64,000 nucleotides of DNA, from positions 1 through 64,000 of the forward strand of contig NZ_JAGHMH010000008.1 in the NCBI RefSeq assembly GCF_017741935.1, read 5' to 3'. Of the stretch, positions 63,629 through 64,000 are shown piece by piece. Origin of the DNA: Rhizobium sp. 16-449-1b (GTDB lineage: Bacteria > Pseudomonadota > Alphaproteobacteria > Rhizobiales > Rhizobiaceae). The position numbers and the translations under genes are program-made. Under the pieces are notes generated by a model. It saw nothing but the letters and a program-made list of their open reading frames with translations, was not told the DNA's origin and ran no database searches. Position 1 is the first letter of the stretch. Each line of letters opens with the position of its first letter.

Positions 63629-64000
63629 AGGGATTGCTTTGTTAGATGTATGTTAATACGGCACGCTGTTGCTTTAGCCGGAGACGTTATTCCAAATGGG
63701 CTTCGTAACTGTGTTATTTTTATCAGTTGCGTTCCCCACACGTTAAGACGATCATCCCAATCGACGCTACCTACAGCTGAATCGGCCATCTGACCGTAAG
63801 CTTCAACACGACGTTCGCGGAACTCCTCATCGTCTTCATCTTCCTCCCTCACGCAATCGCTCCTAAAAAAATGCCAGCGTGTGTCCGTAGGCAAATCGAT
63901 CCGTGGCCTCGGAACGCCGCCACCCGACTGCTCCGTTGCACGCGCACTGCCGCGATCGCTATAAATCAGACCTCCGGCCTGAGCGTTCACTGCATCGAAA
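63577..64000 (-). CDS. Acidic protein of unknown function (probably incomplete at window edge)
   Basis: On the minus strand a frame is open from the window edge (64000) to a stop at 63577. An in-frame GTG at 63990 is a possible start, but the codons before it are also open, so the start may lie outside. The ~137 readable residues include a strongly acidic patch (VREEDEDDEEFRERRVEAY) and end SSEELEEEWVD; I recognise no family and see no signal peptide or helix. Its 3' end overlaps the sce7726-like gene by 52 bases on the other strand. Composition is AT-richer than the chromosome to the left. Confidence 0.45.
   Translation of the reverse strand, partial: FDAVNAQAGGLIYSDRGSARATEQSGGGVPRPRIDLPTDTRWHFFRSDCVREEDEDDEEFRERRVEAYGQMADSAVGSVDWDDRLNVWGTQLIKITQLRSPFGITSPAKATACRINIHLTKQSLYGLDVSSEELEEEWVD

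Overview
The window reads as a G+C-rich chromosomal segment of an alphaproteobacterium of the Rhizobiaceae (Rhizobium, Agrobacterium or a close relative). The evidence is the close match, from memory, to rhizobial BluB behind a cobalamin riboswitch, a malic enzyme fused to a phosphotransacetylase-like domain, a class II DAHP synthase, a PccA-type carboxylase, a class I PHA synthase, families common in Rhizobiales (DUF2865, DUF2778, DUF1003, DUF2059, DUF4864), and two palindromic repeats of the kind scattered through rhizobial genomes. Nearly all of it is housekeeping or conserved accessory chromosome. I see no transposase, integrase, prophage or CRISPR array.

Layout. 0-2.4 kb: the end of a pyrimidine-degradation (rut) operon, rutB-C-D-F, with no rutE. 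2.5-3.4 kb: a small membrane protein and a secreted DUF4864 protein. 3.4-7.3 kb (minus): coaD, two cyclophilins, queA and tgt, giving queuosine tRNA modification, protein folding and CoA synthesis. 7.5-8.2 kb: a cluster of very small membrane-protein ORFs of lower G+C. 8.3-12.8 kb (minus): a GNAT enzyme and an Mla/MCE-type lipid ABC transporter (permease with STAS domain, ATPase, MCE protein, lipoprotein). 12.9-16.1 kb: an enolase-superfamily racemase, an MFS transporter, a dispersed repeat and a metallophosphoesterase. 16.4-23.9 kb: malic enzyme, DUF2865, riboswitch-controlled bluB, a TolB-like propeller protein and an LTA-synthase-like sulfatase-fold enzyme.

24-30 kb: DUF1003, then TadE/TadG-like proteins on both sides of a class II DAHP synthase. 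30-35 kb: gor, a DUF2059 protein and rpiA (minus), gph, a secreted repeat protein, lipB and tRNA-Leu(GAG). 35-44.7 kb: a DMT exporter, an unknown protein, pccA, an unusual SRPBCC-M50 membrane protease, glutathione-dependent formaldehyde dehydrogenase, a GNAT enzyme, a BrnT/BrnA toxin-antitoxin pair with a palindromic operator candidate, a secreted Cys-rich protein and a methyltransferase. 44.9-51.3 kb: tRNA-Glu(TTC), a class II aldolase, recJ, hom, an aminotransferase and a lipoprotein. 51.4-59.7 kb: phaC, two exported alpha/beta hydrolases, a methyltransferase, a DUF2778 L,D-transpeptidase-like protein and a SulP permease. 60-62.9 kb: a greatly extended uvrB whose C-terminal tail carries an in-frame palindromic repeat. 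62.9-64 kb: an AT-rich patch with a sce7726-like PD-(D/E)XK protein and an acidic unknown ORF running off the window, the most foreign-looking DNA here.

The best leads are the lost zinc ligands in Tgt, the SRPBCC-M50 fusion, the repeat inside uvrB, the small-protein cluster, the duplicated-motif secreted protein, and the AT-rich right edge. None is a proven new system. All family names come from reading the sequence, without database searches.
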